From Nevskia soli DSM 19509 (lineage in GTDB: Bacteria; Pseudomonadota; Gammaproteobacteria; Nevskiales; Nevskiaceae): a stretch of DNA of 64,000 bases. Below, in pieces: positions 43,125 to 52,294 of the stretch; position 1 is the first letter of the stretch, and every line of letters begins with the position of its first letter. Where the stretch lies: contig NZ_JONR01000020.1 of the NCBI RefSeq assembly GCF_000711955.1, forward strand, positions 1-64,000. Direction: 5' to 3'. Made by a program: the position numbers and the translations under genes. The notes under the pieces are model-generated. The model was not told where the DNA came from. It saw only the letters and a program-made list of their open reading frames with translations, and ran no database searches.

Positions 43125-45122
43125 CTACGCCCCCACGCCTTCCGGCAACTTGAAGCCCGCCACCGACTCCCGCAACTTGTCCGACAGATTGTTCAACTCG
43201 CCAATCGCCTGCGCGGTCGAGTTGGCGGAGCCCGAGGTCTGCACTGCGATCTCCCGAATGCCCTGCATGGTGCCCGCGATCTTGGTGGCCTCGGCCGACT
43301 GCGTGCGCGCCGCGCCGGAGATTTCCTGCACGCCCTTGGCCAGTTCCTGCGAGGAAGCTTCGATGCGGGTCAGGGCCTGGCCCGCCTCTTCGGCCGACTT
43401 GGCGCCCGCCACCACGTTCGAGGTACTGCGCTCCATCGAGATGATGGCCTCGTTGGTATCGGCCTGAATGGTCTTGACCAGGTTTTCGATCTGGCGCGTG
43501 GCGGAGCCGGCGCGTTCGGCCAGTCGCTGCACTTCGTCGGCGACGACCGCGAAGCCGCGGCCCGCTTCGCCGGCCATGGCGGCCTGGATCGAGGCGTTCA
43601 GCGCCAGGGTGTTGGTCTGCTCGGCGATGTCGTTGATGAACTCGATGATGTTGCCGATTTCCTGTGACGATTCGCCCAGGCGCTTGATGCGCTTGGCGGT
43701 GTCCTGGATCTGCTCGCGCAGCACGGCCATGTTCTGGATGGTGCGGCCCACCGTGCTGGCGCCGTTGTGGGCGATCTGCACGGAGGTCTGCGCTTGTACC
43801 GCGATGCGCTCGGCGCGTCCGGCCACATCCTGCAACTGCTGGCTGGTGGCGGTGATCGAGTTGGCGGCCGCGACGACCTCCCGCGCCTGGCGGTCCGAGG
43901 CCTGGCTCATGCGCTGGGCGGTGTCCTGCGTGCTGGCCGCCGAGGTGACGATCTGTTCCGAGGTCTGGTTGATGGTGCCGACCAGTCCGCGCAGCGTCTG
44001 CACCGTGTAGTTGATCGAGTCGGCGATGGCGCCGGTGAAATCCTCGGTCACGGTGACGTCCACGGTGAGGTCGCCGTTGGCCAGGTTGGTGATCTCATCC
44101 AGCAGATTCAGAATGGCCTGCTGCTGCTTGGCGTCCTTCTCCTCGGCCTCGCCCACGCGCGAGCGCAGGCCGGCGTAGAACAGGGCGATGAAGGAGATCA
44201 GCGCCAGCACGGCGAGAATGGCGGAGATGTAAACCACGTAGGGCAGCAGCTTGCTGCGCTTGCCGGTCTCGTCGAGCAGGGACTGCTCCAGCGTCTTGGA
44301 GGCGGCGATCACGTCGGTGGCATTGGCCTGCAAGCCCGAGGCGGCCTGCTGCAGCTTGCCGATGGAAGCCGAATCCTGGCCCAGGCCGCCGATCGCCGCG
44401 GCGACCGGGGCGAAATCGGTAGCGGCCTTGCGCAGGGCGGCGTCGACGGAGGCGTCCGCGCCGGCGCTGTCCTGCAGCTGCTTGTTGTGTTCGGTGAAGT
44501 CGGCGGCCAGGCGTGACAGGTTGTCCGGCATGCCGGGGGCGGAGCGGGCGGCATAGATCAGGCGCGCGACGCTGGACTTGATCTGCTCCAGCTTGATCAT
44601 CTGGGTGGCGGCGAGGACCGTGGCCGCGCCGGAACCCTTCGCGCCGAGGCGGGCCGTGACCTGGTCGTAGTCGGCGGTGGTGGCATCGGCTGCGGCATTG
44701 ATGGCGTCGATGTTGTCGGCGATATGGGTGAAGGCCTTCTCGTTGGCCAGCATGTCGCGGATCGACTGGCGCATGGTGCTCCAAGACTTGGCCAGCGTTT
44801 CCACCTGCGGCTGCACCGAGGACGGGGCTGAGGCGATGCCTGCGGCGCTGTCGCCCTGGCGCAGGGCCTGGATGTTGTCGTCGAAGTTGCCGGACAGCGC
44901 GCTCAGGGTGGCGAAGTCGGGCTGTGCCGCGCGGCCGGCGGTGACCAGGGCCTCGGCATCGGCCGGGAACTGGCGCGCCAGTTCGTTCCAGGTGCGGTCG
45001 CGGCCTTCCGTGAGCTGGATCCAGCCGAACGCGGCGCCGGCGATGAAGATCAGCGCGATGGCGAAGACCAGCGGCAGGAACTGACGACGTGAACCGGACT
45101 GTCGGCTTTGTGAATCAGCCAT
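43125..45122 (-). CDS. pilJ: type IV pilus chemoreceptor-like MCP
   Basis: 665 residues: span 1 about 13-35 (FLPLVFAIALIFIAGAAFG), a periplasmic PilJ-type domain, span 2 about 300-320 (YVVYISAILAVLALISFIALFYAG), then the coiled signalling domain whose hairpin includes LALNASIQAAMAGEAGRGFA. The PilJ-specific stretch ATRQIENLVKTIQADTNEA is present. It signals to ChpA to control twitching motility and cAMP. The preferred ATG 45122 follows a GGGGG site; the TTG at 45134 is weaker. Confidence 0.92.
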   Translation of the reverse strand: MADSQSRQSGSRRQFLPLVFAIALIFIAGAAFGWIQLTEGRDRTWNELARQFPADAEALVTAGRAAQPDFATLSALSGNFDDNIQALRQGDSAAGIASAPSSVQPQVETLAKSWSTMRQSIRDMLANEKAFTHIADNIDAINAAADATTADYDQVTARLGAKGSGAATVLAATQMIKLEQIKSSVARLIYAARSAPGMPDNLSRLAADFTEHNKQLQDSAGADASVDAALRKAATDFAPVAAAIGGLGQDSASIGKLQQAASGLQANATDVIAASKTLEQSLLDETGKRSKLLPYVVYISAILAVLALISFIALFYAGLRSRVGEAEEKDAKQQQAILNLLDEITNLANGDLTVDVTVTEDFTGAIADSINYTVQTLRGLVGTINQTSEQIVTSAASTQDTAQRMSQASDRQAREVVAAANSITATSQQLQDVAGRAERIAVQAQTSVQIAHNGASTVGRTIQNMAVLREQIQDTAKRIKRLGESSQEIGNIIEFINDIAEQTNTLALNASIQAAMAGEAGRGFAVVADEVQRLAERAGSATRQIENLVKTIQADTNEAIISMERSTSNVVAGAKSAEEAGQALTRIEASSQELAKGVQEISGAARTQSAEATKIAGTMQGIREIAVQTSGSANSTAQAIGELNNLSDKLRESVAGFKLPEGVGA

Positions 45123-45156
45123 CTCTACCCCCAATTGATGCGTTTAAGACTCGGGT

Positions 45157-45522
45157 CTAGGCGCCGAGCACCGCTTTGATCTTGCCGATCAGGTCTGCTT
45201 CCTTGACCGGCTTGACGATGTATTCCTTGGCGCCCTGGCGCAGGGCCCACAGGCGGTCGGTTTCCTGGTTCTTGCTGCTGACCACCAGGACCGGGATGGC
45301 GGCGGTCGCCGGATCCCGCGACAGGGAGCGGGTGGCCTGGAAGCCGTTCATGCCGGGCATCACCACATCCATGACGATGCAGTCCGGCAACTGGCTCTTG
45401 GCCATGTCGATGGCATCCTGGCCGGAAGCCGCTTCCAGCACTTCGTAGCCGGAGCGTTCCAGCATCTGTTTCAGATACGCCTTGTCGGTGGGCGAGTCGT
45501 CCACCACCATCACGCGAGCCAT
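45157..45522 (-). CDS. pilH: twitching motility response regulator
   Basis: 121 residues, a lone receiver domain. The phospho-acceptor Asp52 (CIVMDVVMPG), acidic pair DD at 8-9, Thr/Ser and Lys (EYIVKPVKEAD) are in place. The closest role is PilH, a phosphate sink and retraction-side regulator downstream of ChpA. It lies 34 bases upstream of pilJ on the same strand. ATG 45522 follows GGGAGAGGGA. In Pseudomonas pilH is between pilG and pilI; here it is ~6 kb away. Confidence 0.88.
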   Translation of the reverse strand: MARVMVVDDSPTDKAYLKQMLERSGYEVLEAASGQDAIDMAKSQLPDCIVMDVVMPGMNGFQATRSLSRDPATAAIPVLVVSSKNQETDRLWALRQGAKEYIVKPVKEADLIGKIKAVLGA

Positions 45523-45640
45523 GCTATTCCCTCTCCCTAACAACCTTTCGACTACCCTTTGAGTTCGCGCCGATTCTATAGGTATGGCGCGTCTTTACTA
45601 TAAACCAAGGCGTGCGGCCTGAGCGTTCGCCGTCTGCGTA

Positions 45641-46900
45641 CTAGGCGGCGCCGAGCCAGGTGCGCAGGGCGCGGCCCTTGAAGTCGGCGCCCGCGAACGG
45701 CGTATTGCGGCCGCGGCTGAGCAACTCCGCCGGGTCGAGCCGCCAGGCCGCGGAGGGATCGACCAGCACCAGGTCGGCGGCGGTGCCCGCCGCCAGGCTG
45801 CCGCGTTCGATGCCGAGCACCCGGGCCGGGGCAAGCGAAAGCCGTGCCACGGCCTGCAGGGGTGTCAGCACGCCGTCCTGGACCAGCCGCAGACTCAGCG
45901 GCAGCAGCGTTTCCAGAGCGGTAATGCCGGGCTCGGTGAGCGGGAAGGGGTTGATCTTGGCGTCCGCCTCGTGCGGCTGGTGATCGGAGCAGATGGCGCC
46001 GATGACTCCGCTCTTCACCGCGGCGCGCAGGGCGTCGCGGTCTTGCGCCTGGCGCAACGGCGGCATGACGTGCGCCATGGCGTTGAAGCCTTCGAGGTCG
46101 GCATCGGTAAGGAACAGCTGGTGCGCCGCCACATCGGCGGTAACCGGCAGACCGCGCCGCTGCGCCGATTGCAGCAGCTCCACGCCGCGGGCGCTGCTGA
46201 GGCGGCCGAAGTGGATGCGCGCGCCGGTGTCCTCCACCAGGGAAATCCACTGGCGCATCGCCACCGTTTCGGCCGAGACCGGGATCGAGGTCAGGCCCAG
46301 CCGGGTCGCCACCGCGCCTTCATGGGCGCAGCCGCCGTTGGCGAGGGACGGATCCAGCGGCACCACGTGCACGGTAATCCCCAGGCTGGAGGCGTACTCC
46401 AGCGCGCGCCGCGCGATCAGGGTGTTGGCCACCGGCGACAGGCCGTTGCCGACACCGACGCAGCCGGCCTGCTTCAGCGCGCTCATCTCCGACAGGGCCT
46501 GGCCTTCGAGCCCCTTGGTCAGCGCGCCGAGCATGTAGACGTAGGTGCCGGCGGCGGCCTTGGCGATGCGGTTGACCCGATTGACCACGGCGGTATTGTC
46601 GATCACCGGCCGGGTGTCCGGCGGCAGGCACACGGCGGTGATGCCAGCGGCCAGGGCAGCCCGCGCTTCCGAGCGCATGGTTGCCTTCTGCGTATGGCCG
46701 GGTTCGCGCATGCGGGCGCAGAGATCGACGATGCCGGGCATCAGCCACAGGCCCTTGGCCTCGATCACCTCGTCGTAGGCGGCTTTGGGCGCGCGGATGC
46801 CGCGATAGTCGATGCGGCCCTTGCGCAAGCCGAGGCAGCCGACGGTGTCGGTGCCGGCGACCGGGTCGAGGATGCGGGCGTTCTTGATCAGGACGCTCAT
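45641..46900 (-). CDS. pyrC': dihydroorotase-like noncatalytic subunit
   Basis: 419 residues of the amidohydrolase/DHOase fold, but the metal-binding HxH of active enzymes is gone: the segment reads VDLCARMREPGH where DLHVHLREPG is expected. This matches PyrC' (PyrX), a pseudo-DHOase that holds ATCase together as in Pseudomonas. The start overlaps pyrB's end (ATGA), typical for this subunit. The window holds no intact pyrC. Confidence 0.9.
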   Translation of the reverse strand: MSVLIKNARILDPVAGTDTVGCLGLRKGRIDYRGIRAPKAAYDEVIEAKGLWLMPGIVDLCARMREPGHTQKATMRSEARAALAAGITAVCLPPDTRPVIDNTAVVNRVNRIAKAAAGTYVYMLGALTKGLEGQALSEMSALKQAGCVGVGNGLSPVANTLIARRALEYASSLGITVHVVPLDPSLANGGCAHEGAVATRLGLTSIPVSAETVAMRQWISLVEDTGARIHFGRLSSARGVELLQSAQRRGLPVTADVAAHQLFLTDADLEGFNAMAHVMPPLRQAQDRDALRAAVKSGVIGAICSDHQPHEADAKINPFPLTEPGITALETLLPLSLRLVQDGVLTPLQAVARLSLAPARVLGIERGSLAAGTAADLVLVDPSAAWRLDPAELLSRGRNTPFAGADFKGRALRTWLGAA

Positions 46901-47868
46901 GCCGCTTCTCCGCCGAGGATCATGGCCATGACCGCCATGCGCACCGCCACGCCATGCGCCACCTGCTCCAGGATCACCGAGCGCTCGCCGTAGGCGACGT
47001 CGCCTTCGATCTCGACGCCGCGGTTGATCGGGCCGGGGTGCATCACCAGCACATCCGGCTTGAGTTTGGCCAGGCGCTCGCGGGTCAGGCCGAAGTCGCG
47101 GTGGAATTCGCCGGTGGAGGGCAGGAAGGCGCCGAGCATGCGCTCGGTCTGCAGGCGCAGCAGGATCACCACGTCGACGCCGTCCAGGCCGGCTTCGAGT
47201 TCGTTGAATACCTTCACCCCCAGATGCTCGATGCCGGTCGGCACCAGCGGCCGCGGCGCGACCAGGCGGACGTCCCTGGCGCCGAGGGTGCGCAGGGCAT
47301 GGATGTCGGAGCGGGCGACGCGGGAGTGCAGGGCGTCGCCGACGATGGCCACGCTGAGCTTGCTGAAATCCGGCTTGTGGCGGCGGATGGTGAACATGTC
47401 CAGCAGGGCCTGCGTCGGGTGCGCGTGGCGGCCGTCGCCGGCATTGAGGATGGCCACGCCGGGCGCTGCGTGCTGGGCGAAGAAGTGCGCGGCGCCGGAA
47501 GCCTCGTGGCGGATCACGAACATGTCCACCTGCATCGCTTCCAGGGTCTTCAGCGTGTCGAGCAGGGTCTCGCCCTTGCTGGTGCTGCTGGCGCTGACCT
47601 GGAGATTGACCACGTCCGCGGCCAGGCGCTTGGCGGCCAGCTCGAAGGTGGTGCGGGTGCGGGTGGAGGCCTCGAAGAACAGGTTGACCACGGTCTTGCC
47701 GTGCAGCACCGGGTGCTTCTTGTCGCCGTGGGCGCCCTCGGCGCGCCGGTCCGCCGCGTAGCGCTCGGCCTGGTCGAGGATCTGCAGCAGCAGCGTGCGC
47801 GGCAGGCCTTCCATGGTCAGCAAATGCCGCAGGCGGCCATCGCGCCCGATCTGCAGGTTGTCGCTCAT
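46897..47868 (-). CDS. pyrB: aspartate carbamoyltransferase catalytic subunit
   Basis: 323 residues. Carbamoyl phosphate + aspartate to carbamoyl aspartate. The carbamoyl-phosphate site STRTRTTFE, HPTQALLDMF and the C-terminal domain are complete. ATG 47868 overlaps the ruvX stop (ATGA), and the stop overlaps the pyrC' start, so ruvX-pyrB-pyrC' are read together. The reading frame extends upstream but without support. No pyrI was seen; no pyrR as in Pseudomonas lies between. Confidence 0.94.
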   Translation of the reverse strand: MSDNLQIGRDGRLRHLLTMEGLPRTLLLQILDQAERYAADRRAEGAHGDKKHPVLHGKTVVNLFFEASTRTRTTFELAAKRLAADVVNLQVSASSTSKGETLLDTLKTLEAMQVDMFVIRHEASGAAHFFAQHAAPGVAILNAGDGRHAHPTQALLDMFTIRRHKPDFSKLSVAIVGDALHSRVARSDIHALRTLGARDVRLVAPRPLVPTGIEHLGVKVFNELEAGLDGVDVVILLRLQTERMLGAFLPSTGEFHRDFGLTRERLAKLKPDVLVMHPGPINRGVEIEGDVAYGERSVILEQVAHGVAVRMAVMAMILGGEAA

Positions 47869-48341
47869 GCGGAAGGCGTGGTTGCGGAAGGAGCCGGGCG
47901 TGCCGCGGGGGACGCCAGCCACTGTTCCAGGATCAGGCGGGCGGCGACGCCGTCGCGGTCGCCGCTGCGCGTGCGGCGGTTCATGCGGCCGTCGGCGCGT
48001 GCGTTGCGGATTTCATCGTCGGCGGCGCGCGAGGACAGGCGTTCGTCGCACAGGTGCACCGGCACGCCGTAGCGGGTGCGCAGCTGTTCGGCGAAGGCGC
48101 GGGCATGGGCGGTGATGGCCTGGTCGAGGCCGTCGAGGTCCACCGGCAGGCCCACCACGCAGCCGGCGGGGCGCCATTCCTTCAGCGCCTTGGCCAGGGC
48201 ATCCCAGTCGGGCTGGCGGCCGTTGGCCACCGCCGGCAGTGGGCGCGCCGAGCCGGTCAGGGTGTCGCCCACGGCGAGGCCGATGCGCTTGGCGCCGTAA
48301 TCGAACCCCAGGAAGATCGAGCCCTGCGAGGGAGCCGTCAT
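47865..48341 (-). CDS. ruvX: Holliday junction resolvase-like RuvX/YqgF
   Basis: 158 residues, RNase H-like fold; FLGFDYGAKRIGLAVGD carries the first catalytic Asp and ERLSSRAADDE / DGVAARLILEQWL the others. Implicated in pre-16S rRNA 5' maturation and possibly recombination. The ATG overlaps the yqgE stop, and the stop overlaps pyrB. This order (algH/yqgE-yqgF-pyr genes) matches Pseudomonas. Confidence 0.92.
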   Translation of the reverse strand: MTAPSQGSIFLGFDYGAKRIGLAVGDTLTGSARPLPAVANGRQPDWDALAKALKEWRPAGCVVGLPVDLDGLDQAITAHARAFAEQLRTRYGVPVHLCDERLSSRAADDEIRNARADGRMNRRTRSGDRDGVAARLILEQWLASPAARPAPSATTPSA

Positions 48342-48898
48342 GCGTGACCAGCCACGCTGGCCAGATGGCTGACGTCGACGCCCAGCAGCCGCGTCGCGGC
48401 GATCCAGCGCTCCGGCGCCGGGGTGCCGAACAGCACGCTGCGGTCGACCGGTGTGTTGAGCCAGGAATTGCTCATGATTTCGCTTTCGAGTTGTCCCTCG
48501 CCCCAGCCGGCGTAGCCGAGGGCGACGATGTAGCGTTCAGGTCCTTCGCCGCGGCCGATGGCGCCAAGCACGTCGCGCGAGGTGGTGATGTAAAGGTCTT
48601 CGTCGAGCTTCAGGGTGGAGTCCCAGGCCCCCGGGCCGGAATGCACCACGAAGCCGCGTTCCGGCTGCACCGGGCCGCCCCAGTAGACGATCGGATCGCC
48701 CGACAGCTGCCCGCGCTCCACCCCCATCTGGTCGAGCATTTCGCTCAAACGCAGATCGGTCGGGCGGTTGATGATGAGGCCGAGGGCGCCCTTGTCGGAG
48801 TGTTCGCACAAGAGGGTTACCGAGTGGCTGAAATTATTGTCTTCCAGCCCCGGCATGGCCACCAGGAATTGATTGCTGAGATAGCTTTCATCGGCCAT
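48338..48898 (-). CDS. yqgE: YqgE/AlgH (UPF0301) protein
   Basis: 186 residues, typical of UPF0301: FLVAMPGLEDNNFSHSVTLL, LGLIINRPTDL and ALGYAGWGEGQLESEI. Function undefined; it is almost always next to ruvX. ATG 48898 is the family start; the in-frame stretch to 48928 adds ten weak residues. Confidence 0.92.
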   Translation of the reverse strand: MADESYLSNQFLVAMPGLEDNNFSHSVTLLCEHSDKGALGLIINRPTDLRLSEMLDQMGVERGQLSGDPIVYWGGPVQPERGFVVHSGPGAWDSTLKLDEDLYITTSRDVLGAIGRGEGPERYIVALGYAGWGEGQLESEIMSNSWLNTPVDRSVLFGTPAPERWIAATRLLGVDVSHLASVAGHA

Positions 48899-48989
48899 GC
48901 GCCTAGTATCCCGGGCGGCTGCGGCCATTACAAGCCTGTTAAAGCGGGAAATTTCGCCTCATAACCCCCCGAAAAGCCCCAAAAATCAT

Positions 48990-49973
48990 CTATTCCAGGC
49001 GCGTCCCCGGCATCCGTCCGGGCCGGAACCGGCTCTCCAGCGCATCCATGAAGCGGCCGCCGATATCGGTGTGACAGTCGGCGTCGATCTCGCGCGCGCA
49101 GGTCGGGCTGGTGACGTTGATCTCGGTCAGGTATTCGCCGATCACGTCGAGGCCGACGAACATCAGCCCGCGCCGTTTCAGCTCCGGGCCGACCTGTTCG
49201 GCGATCCACAGGTCGCGCGCGCTCAGCGGGCGCGTCTCGCCGCGGCCGCCGGCGGCCAGGTTGCCGCGGGTTTCTCCGGCCTGGGGGATGCGCGCCAGGC
49301 AGTACAGCACCGGCTCGCCGTCGACCATCAGGATGCGCTTGTCGCCGTCCTTGATGGCCGGCAGGTAGCGCTGCGCGACGATGGTGCGGCGGCCGTTGTC
49401 GCTGAGCTGCTCGATCACCGCGCCGAGGTTGAGGCCATCGGCGCCGACACGGAAGACGCCGACGCCGCCCATGCCGTCCATCGGCTTGTAGATGACGTCG
49501 CCATGCTCGGCATGGAAGCCGCGCAGGCTGGCGGGGTCGCGCGAGAACAGCGTCGGCGGCGTGCACTGCGGGAACCAGGCGGTGAACGCCTTTTCGTTGC
49601 AGTCGCGCAGCGAGGCGGGCTTGTTCACCACCAGGGCGCCCTGCTGCTCGGCGCGTTCGAGAATGTAGGTGCTGGTGATGTACTCCAGGTCGAACGGCGG
49701 GTCCTTGCGCATCAGGATCGCGCTCAACTCACCCAGCCTGAGGGTTTGCGGCTCCCCCAGCTCGAACCAGTGCTTCTTGTCGTCGAACACGGTGACCGGG
49801 CGGGCGCGTCCCCAGGCCATGCCGTCGCGCAGCCACAGGTCCTGTTGCTCGAAGTAAAACAGGTGCCAGCCGCGGCTCTGCGCCGACAGCATCAGGGCCA
49901 GGGTGGTGTCCTTGTAGGGCTTGATGGAGCCGATCGGGTCCATCACCACGCCGAGGGTTTTTATCATGCTCAT
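48990..49973 (-). CDS. gshB: glutathione synthetase
   Basis: 327 residues, ATP-grasp ligase joining gamma-glutamylcysteine and glycine. Family marks: VVMDPIGSIKPYKDTTLALM at the start, VIYKPMDGMGGVGVFR (grasp loop), and EINVTSPTC near the end. It starts by overlapping the upstream yjbR stop (49970-49973), forming a gshA-yjbR-gshB operon, so both glutathione steps are together. Confidence 0.95.
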   Translation of the reverse strand: MSMIKTLGVVMDPIGSIKPYKDTTLALMLSAQSRGWHLFYFEQQDLWLRDGMAWGRARPVTVFDDKKHWFELGEPQTLRLGELSAILMRKDPPFDLEYITSTYILERAEQQGALVVNKPASLRDCNEKAFTAWFPQCTPPTLFSRDPASLRGFHAEHGDVIYKPMDGMGGVGVFRVGADGLNLGAVIEQLSDNGRRTIVAQRYLPAIKDGDKRILMVDGEPVLYCLARIPQAGETRGNLAAGGRGETRPLSARDLWIAEQVGPELKRRGLMFVGLDVIGEYLTEINVTSPTCAREIDADCHTDIGGRFMDALESRFRPGRMPGTRLE

Positions 49974-50323
49974 GTCTGGATATGTTCGCTGTCGAATGCG
50001 GCGCTCAGCCGCTTGGGTGCGACCTGCCGCCAGGACTGCAGCAGCAGGCTCTTCAATTCCTCGAGGCCAACCCGGCCGAGTTTGACTTCAGTCCAGCCCT
50101 GCCGCCCCCAGTAACCCTCGACCGCGCGGATCGCGTCACCGTTGAGCATGGTCAGGGCCATCTGGTCGGCGGGCGCGAGCTTCAGCGTGACCCTGGCCTC
50201 GGGGGCCGACAGGGTTGCGAAGATCTTGCCGCGCACGCGGAACGAGGGCTTGTCGAAATGCGGCTGCTCTTCCGCTTCGGGCAGGGCCAGCGCCAGCGTC
50301 CTGGCGGTCTGCCAGCTCAGCAT
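49970..50323 (-). CDS. MmcQ/YjbR family protein
   Basis: 117 residues; the CyaY-like/DNA-binding-like YjbR fold, with PHFDKPSFRVRGKIFATL and the C-terminal ELKSLLLQSWRQVAPKRL. Function unknown, though often a small accessory gene. It sits between gshA and gshB and overlaps gshB by 4 bases; a link to glutathione is only positional. Confidence 0.85.
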   Translation of the reverse strand: MLSWQTARTLALALPEAEEQPHFDKPSFRVRGKIFATLSAPEARVTLKLAPADQMALTMLNGDAIRAVEGYWGRQGWTEVKLGRVGLEELKSLLLQSWRQVAPKRLSAAFDSEHIQT

Positions 50324-50338
50324 GGCGCCGGCCGGACT

Positions 50339-51661
50339 TCAGGCCGCAACAGCCGAGTGTGCCGCCTTGGCCTCCTGCGCGTTGGCCAGGTCGATTTCCC
50401 GCGCCGCCGCCAGCAGCGCCAGCCGCGCCACCACGCCGTAGGCGTAGAAGCGGTTGGGGCGGGCGTCCGGCGCCTTGGTGCAGTCCGGGTGGCTGCAGGG
50501 CTCGGCGAAGGCCAGCGGCTGGAAGCTGGAGCCGGGGGCGTTGAGGTTTTCCTGGTTCGAGCGGCCGCCGTGGACGCGATAGAAGCCGCCGACGACGTAG
50601 TGGTCGATCATGTACACCACCGGCTCGGCGGTGGCCTGCTCGTCGCCCCAGCGCTCGAAGGTGTAGACGCCTTCCTGGATGATGGCGCCGGTGACTTCCT
50701 TGCCTTCCTTGGTCGCGGCCATCTTCTTGCGCGCGTCGCGGTTGAGGTTGCGGATTTCATCCGGGCTGCGCACCGTCATCACGCCCATGCCGTAGGTGCC
50801 GGCGTCGGCCTTGACGATGACGAAGGGCTGTTCCTTGACGCCGTACTCCTCGTACTTGGCGCTGATCTCTTCCAGCAGCAGTTCGACGTTGCCGGCCAGG
50901 CAGTCCTCGCCCTCGCGGGTCTTGAAGTTGATCTGGCCGCAGTTGCGGAACAACGGCTCCACCAGCCAGGGGTCGATCTCGAGCAGGGCGCCGAACTCGC
51001 GCGCCACCTCGCGGTAGATACCGAAGTGATGGGTCTTGAGACGGGTGCTCCAGCCCACGCCGAGCGGCGGCACCACCGGCTGGGTCAGGTGTTCGAGGAT
51101 CGCCGGGCGGCCGGCGCTGAGGTCGTTGTTGAGCAGCACCAGGCAGGGCTCGAAGCCGTCGACGCCGACCTTGTCGCCGCTGCGCACGATCGGCTCCTGC
51201 AGCAGTTCGCGGCCGGAGGGCAGCTTGAGCAGTTCCGGCGCGTGCAGCTCCGGGCGCAGCGAGCCGATGCGTACCTTGTAGCCGGCTTTCTGCAGCAGGT
51301 CCTGCTGTACCGCCACGTTCTCCAGGTAGAACTGGTTGCGCGTGTGGTTTTCCGGCACCAGCAGGATGCCGCAGGCGCTGGGCATGATGCGGTCGAGCGC
51401 GGCCTGGATGGCCTGCACGCACAACGCTTCGAACGCCGGGTTGAGGTTGTTGAAACCGGCGGGGAACAGGTTGGTATCCACCGGCGCCAGCTTGAAGCCG
51501 GCGTTGCGCAGGTCCACCGAGCCGTAGAATGGCGGGGCGGTCTTCAGCCATTGCTTCCTGAACCAGGCTTCGATGTCCGGCGCGCGTGCCAGCAGCAGGG
51601 ACTCGAAGCGCAGCAGTGGCGCGGTTTGTGCGGTAGTGAGATTGGGGACGGCGTCGTGCAT
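50339..51661 (-). CDS. gshA: glutamate-cysteine ligase (proteobacterial GshA, ferrooxidans-type)
   Basis: 440 residues, matching the TIGR02049-type ligase rather than the E. coli GshA fold: RFESLLLARAPDIEAWFRKQW, PVDTNLFPAGFNNL, PENHTRNQFYLEN, VIVKADAGTYGMGVM. It makes gamma-glutamylcysteine, rate limiting for glutathione. The gene begins the gshA-yjbR-gshB block; divergent pilG lies ~200 bases away. Confidence 0.92.
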   Translation of the reverse strand: MHDAVPNLTTAQTAPLLRFESLLLARAPDIEAWFRKQWLKTAPPFYGSVDLRNAGFKLAPVDTNLFPAGFNNLNPAFEALCVQAIQAALDRIMPSACGILLVPENHTRNQFYLENVAVQQDLLQKAGYKVRIGSLRPELHAPELLKLPSGRELLQEPIVRSGDKVGVDGFEPCLVLLNNDLSAGRPAILEHLTQPVVPPLGVGWSTRLKTHHFGIYREVAREFGALLEIDPWLVEPLFRNCGQINFKTREGEDCLAGNVELLLEEISAKYEEYGVKEQPFVIVKADAGTYGMGVMTVRSPDEIRNLNRDARKKMAATKEGKEVTGAIIQEGVYTFERWGDEQATAEPVVYMIDHYVVGGFYRVHGGRSNQENLNAPGSSFQPLAFAEPCSHPDCTKAPDARPNRFYAYGVVARLALLAAAREIDLANAQEAKAAHSAVAA

Positions 51662-51860
51662 GAGAGCGCCCGATTAATGCGAGACCAATAGGGTAACTCA
51701 TTGCCGGTCAGCGGGGTGAACGCGGCGATCGGCCGGCAAATAGGCAGGGCAGCGCCGTTGTGCTACAAATTGCAGGCAAAACATATTTTTGCGCAAACTT
51801 GAGCCGCGACACGACGGGGTCGTTGGGGGCGGTCGGGGATGAGCATGCACGAGGGGGGTC

Positions 51861-52280
51861 ATGTCCACAGCAGCAGCCGGTGCAGGAACCGATAACGCCA
51901 TCGCTTTGGCCAAGATCATGGTCATTGATGACAGCCAGACCATCCGCAAGACCGCGGAGACGCTGCTGGTCAAGGAAGGCTACGCCGTTATTACCGCCGC
52001 GGATGGCTTCGAGGCCCTGGCCAAGGTCGCCGACCACGAGCCAGACCTGATTTTCATCGACATCATGATGCCGCGCCTGGACGGGTACCAGGCCTGCGCC
52101 CTGATCAAGAACAACGCGCGTTACGCCAAGACGCCGGTGATCATGCTGTCCTCCAAGGACGGCCTGTTCGACCGCGCCCGTGGCCGCATCGTCGGCTCCG
52201 ACGAGTACCTGACCAAGCCGTTCACCAAGGACGAGCTGATCGGGGCGGTGCGGGCACACCTGGGGAAGAAGGCCGGCTGA
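51861..52280 (+). CDS. pilG: twitching motility response regulator
   Basis: 139 residues: a short Ala-rich start, then a receiver with phospho-acceptor Asp67 (LIFIDIMMPRLDG), DD at 23-24 and Lys in EYLTKPFTKDE. PilG drives pilus extension when phosphorylated by ChpA. GAGGGGGG precedes the ATG. The order gshB-region then pilG-pilI-chpA recalls Pseudomonas (gshB-pilGHIJK-chpA). Confidence 0.9.
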   Translation: MSTAAAGAGTDNAIALAKIMVIDDSQTIRKTAETLLVKEGYAVITAADGFEALAKVADHEPDLIFIDIMMPRLDGYQACALIKNNARYAKTPVIMLSSKDGLFDRARGRIVGSDEYLTKPFTKDELIGAVRAHLGKKAG

Positions 52281-52294
52281 GGCCATAGTCCCTT

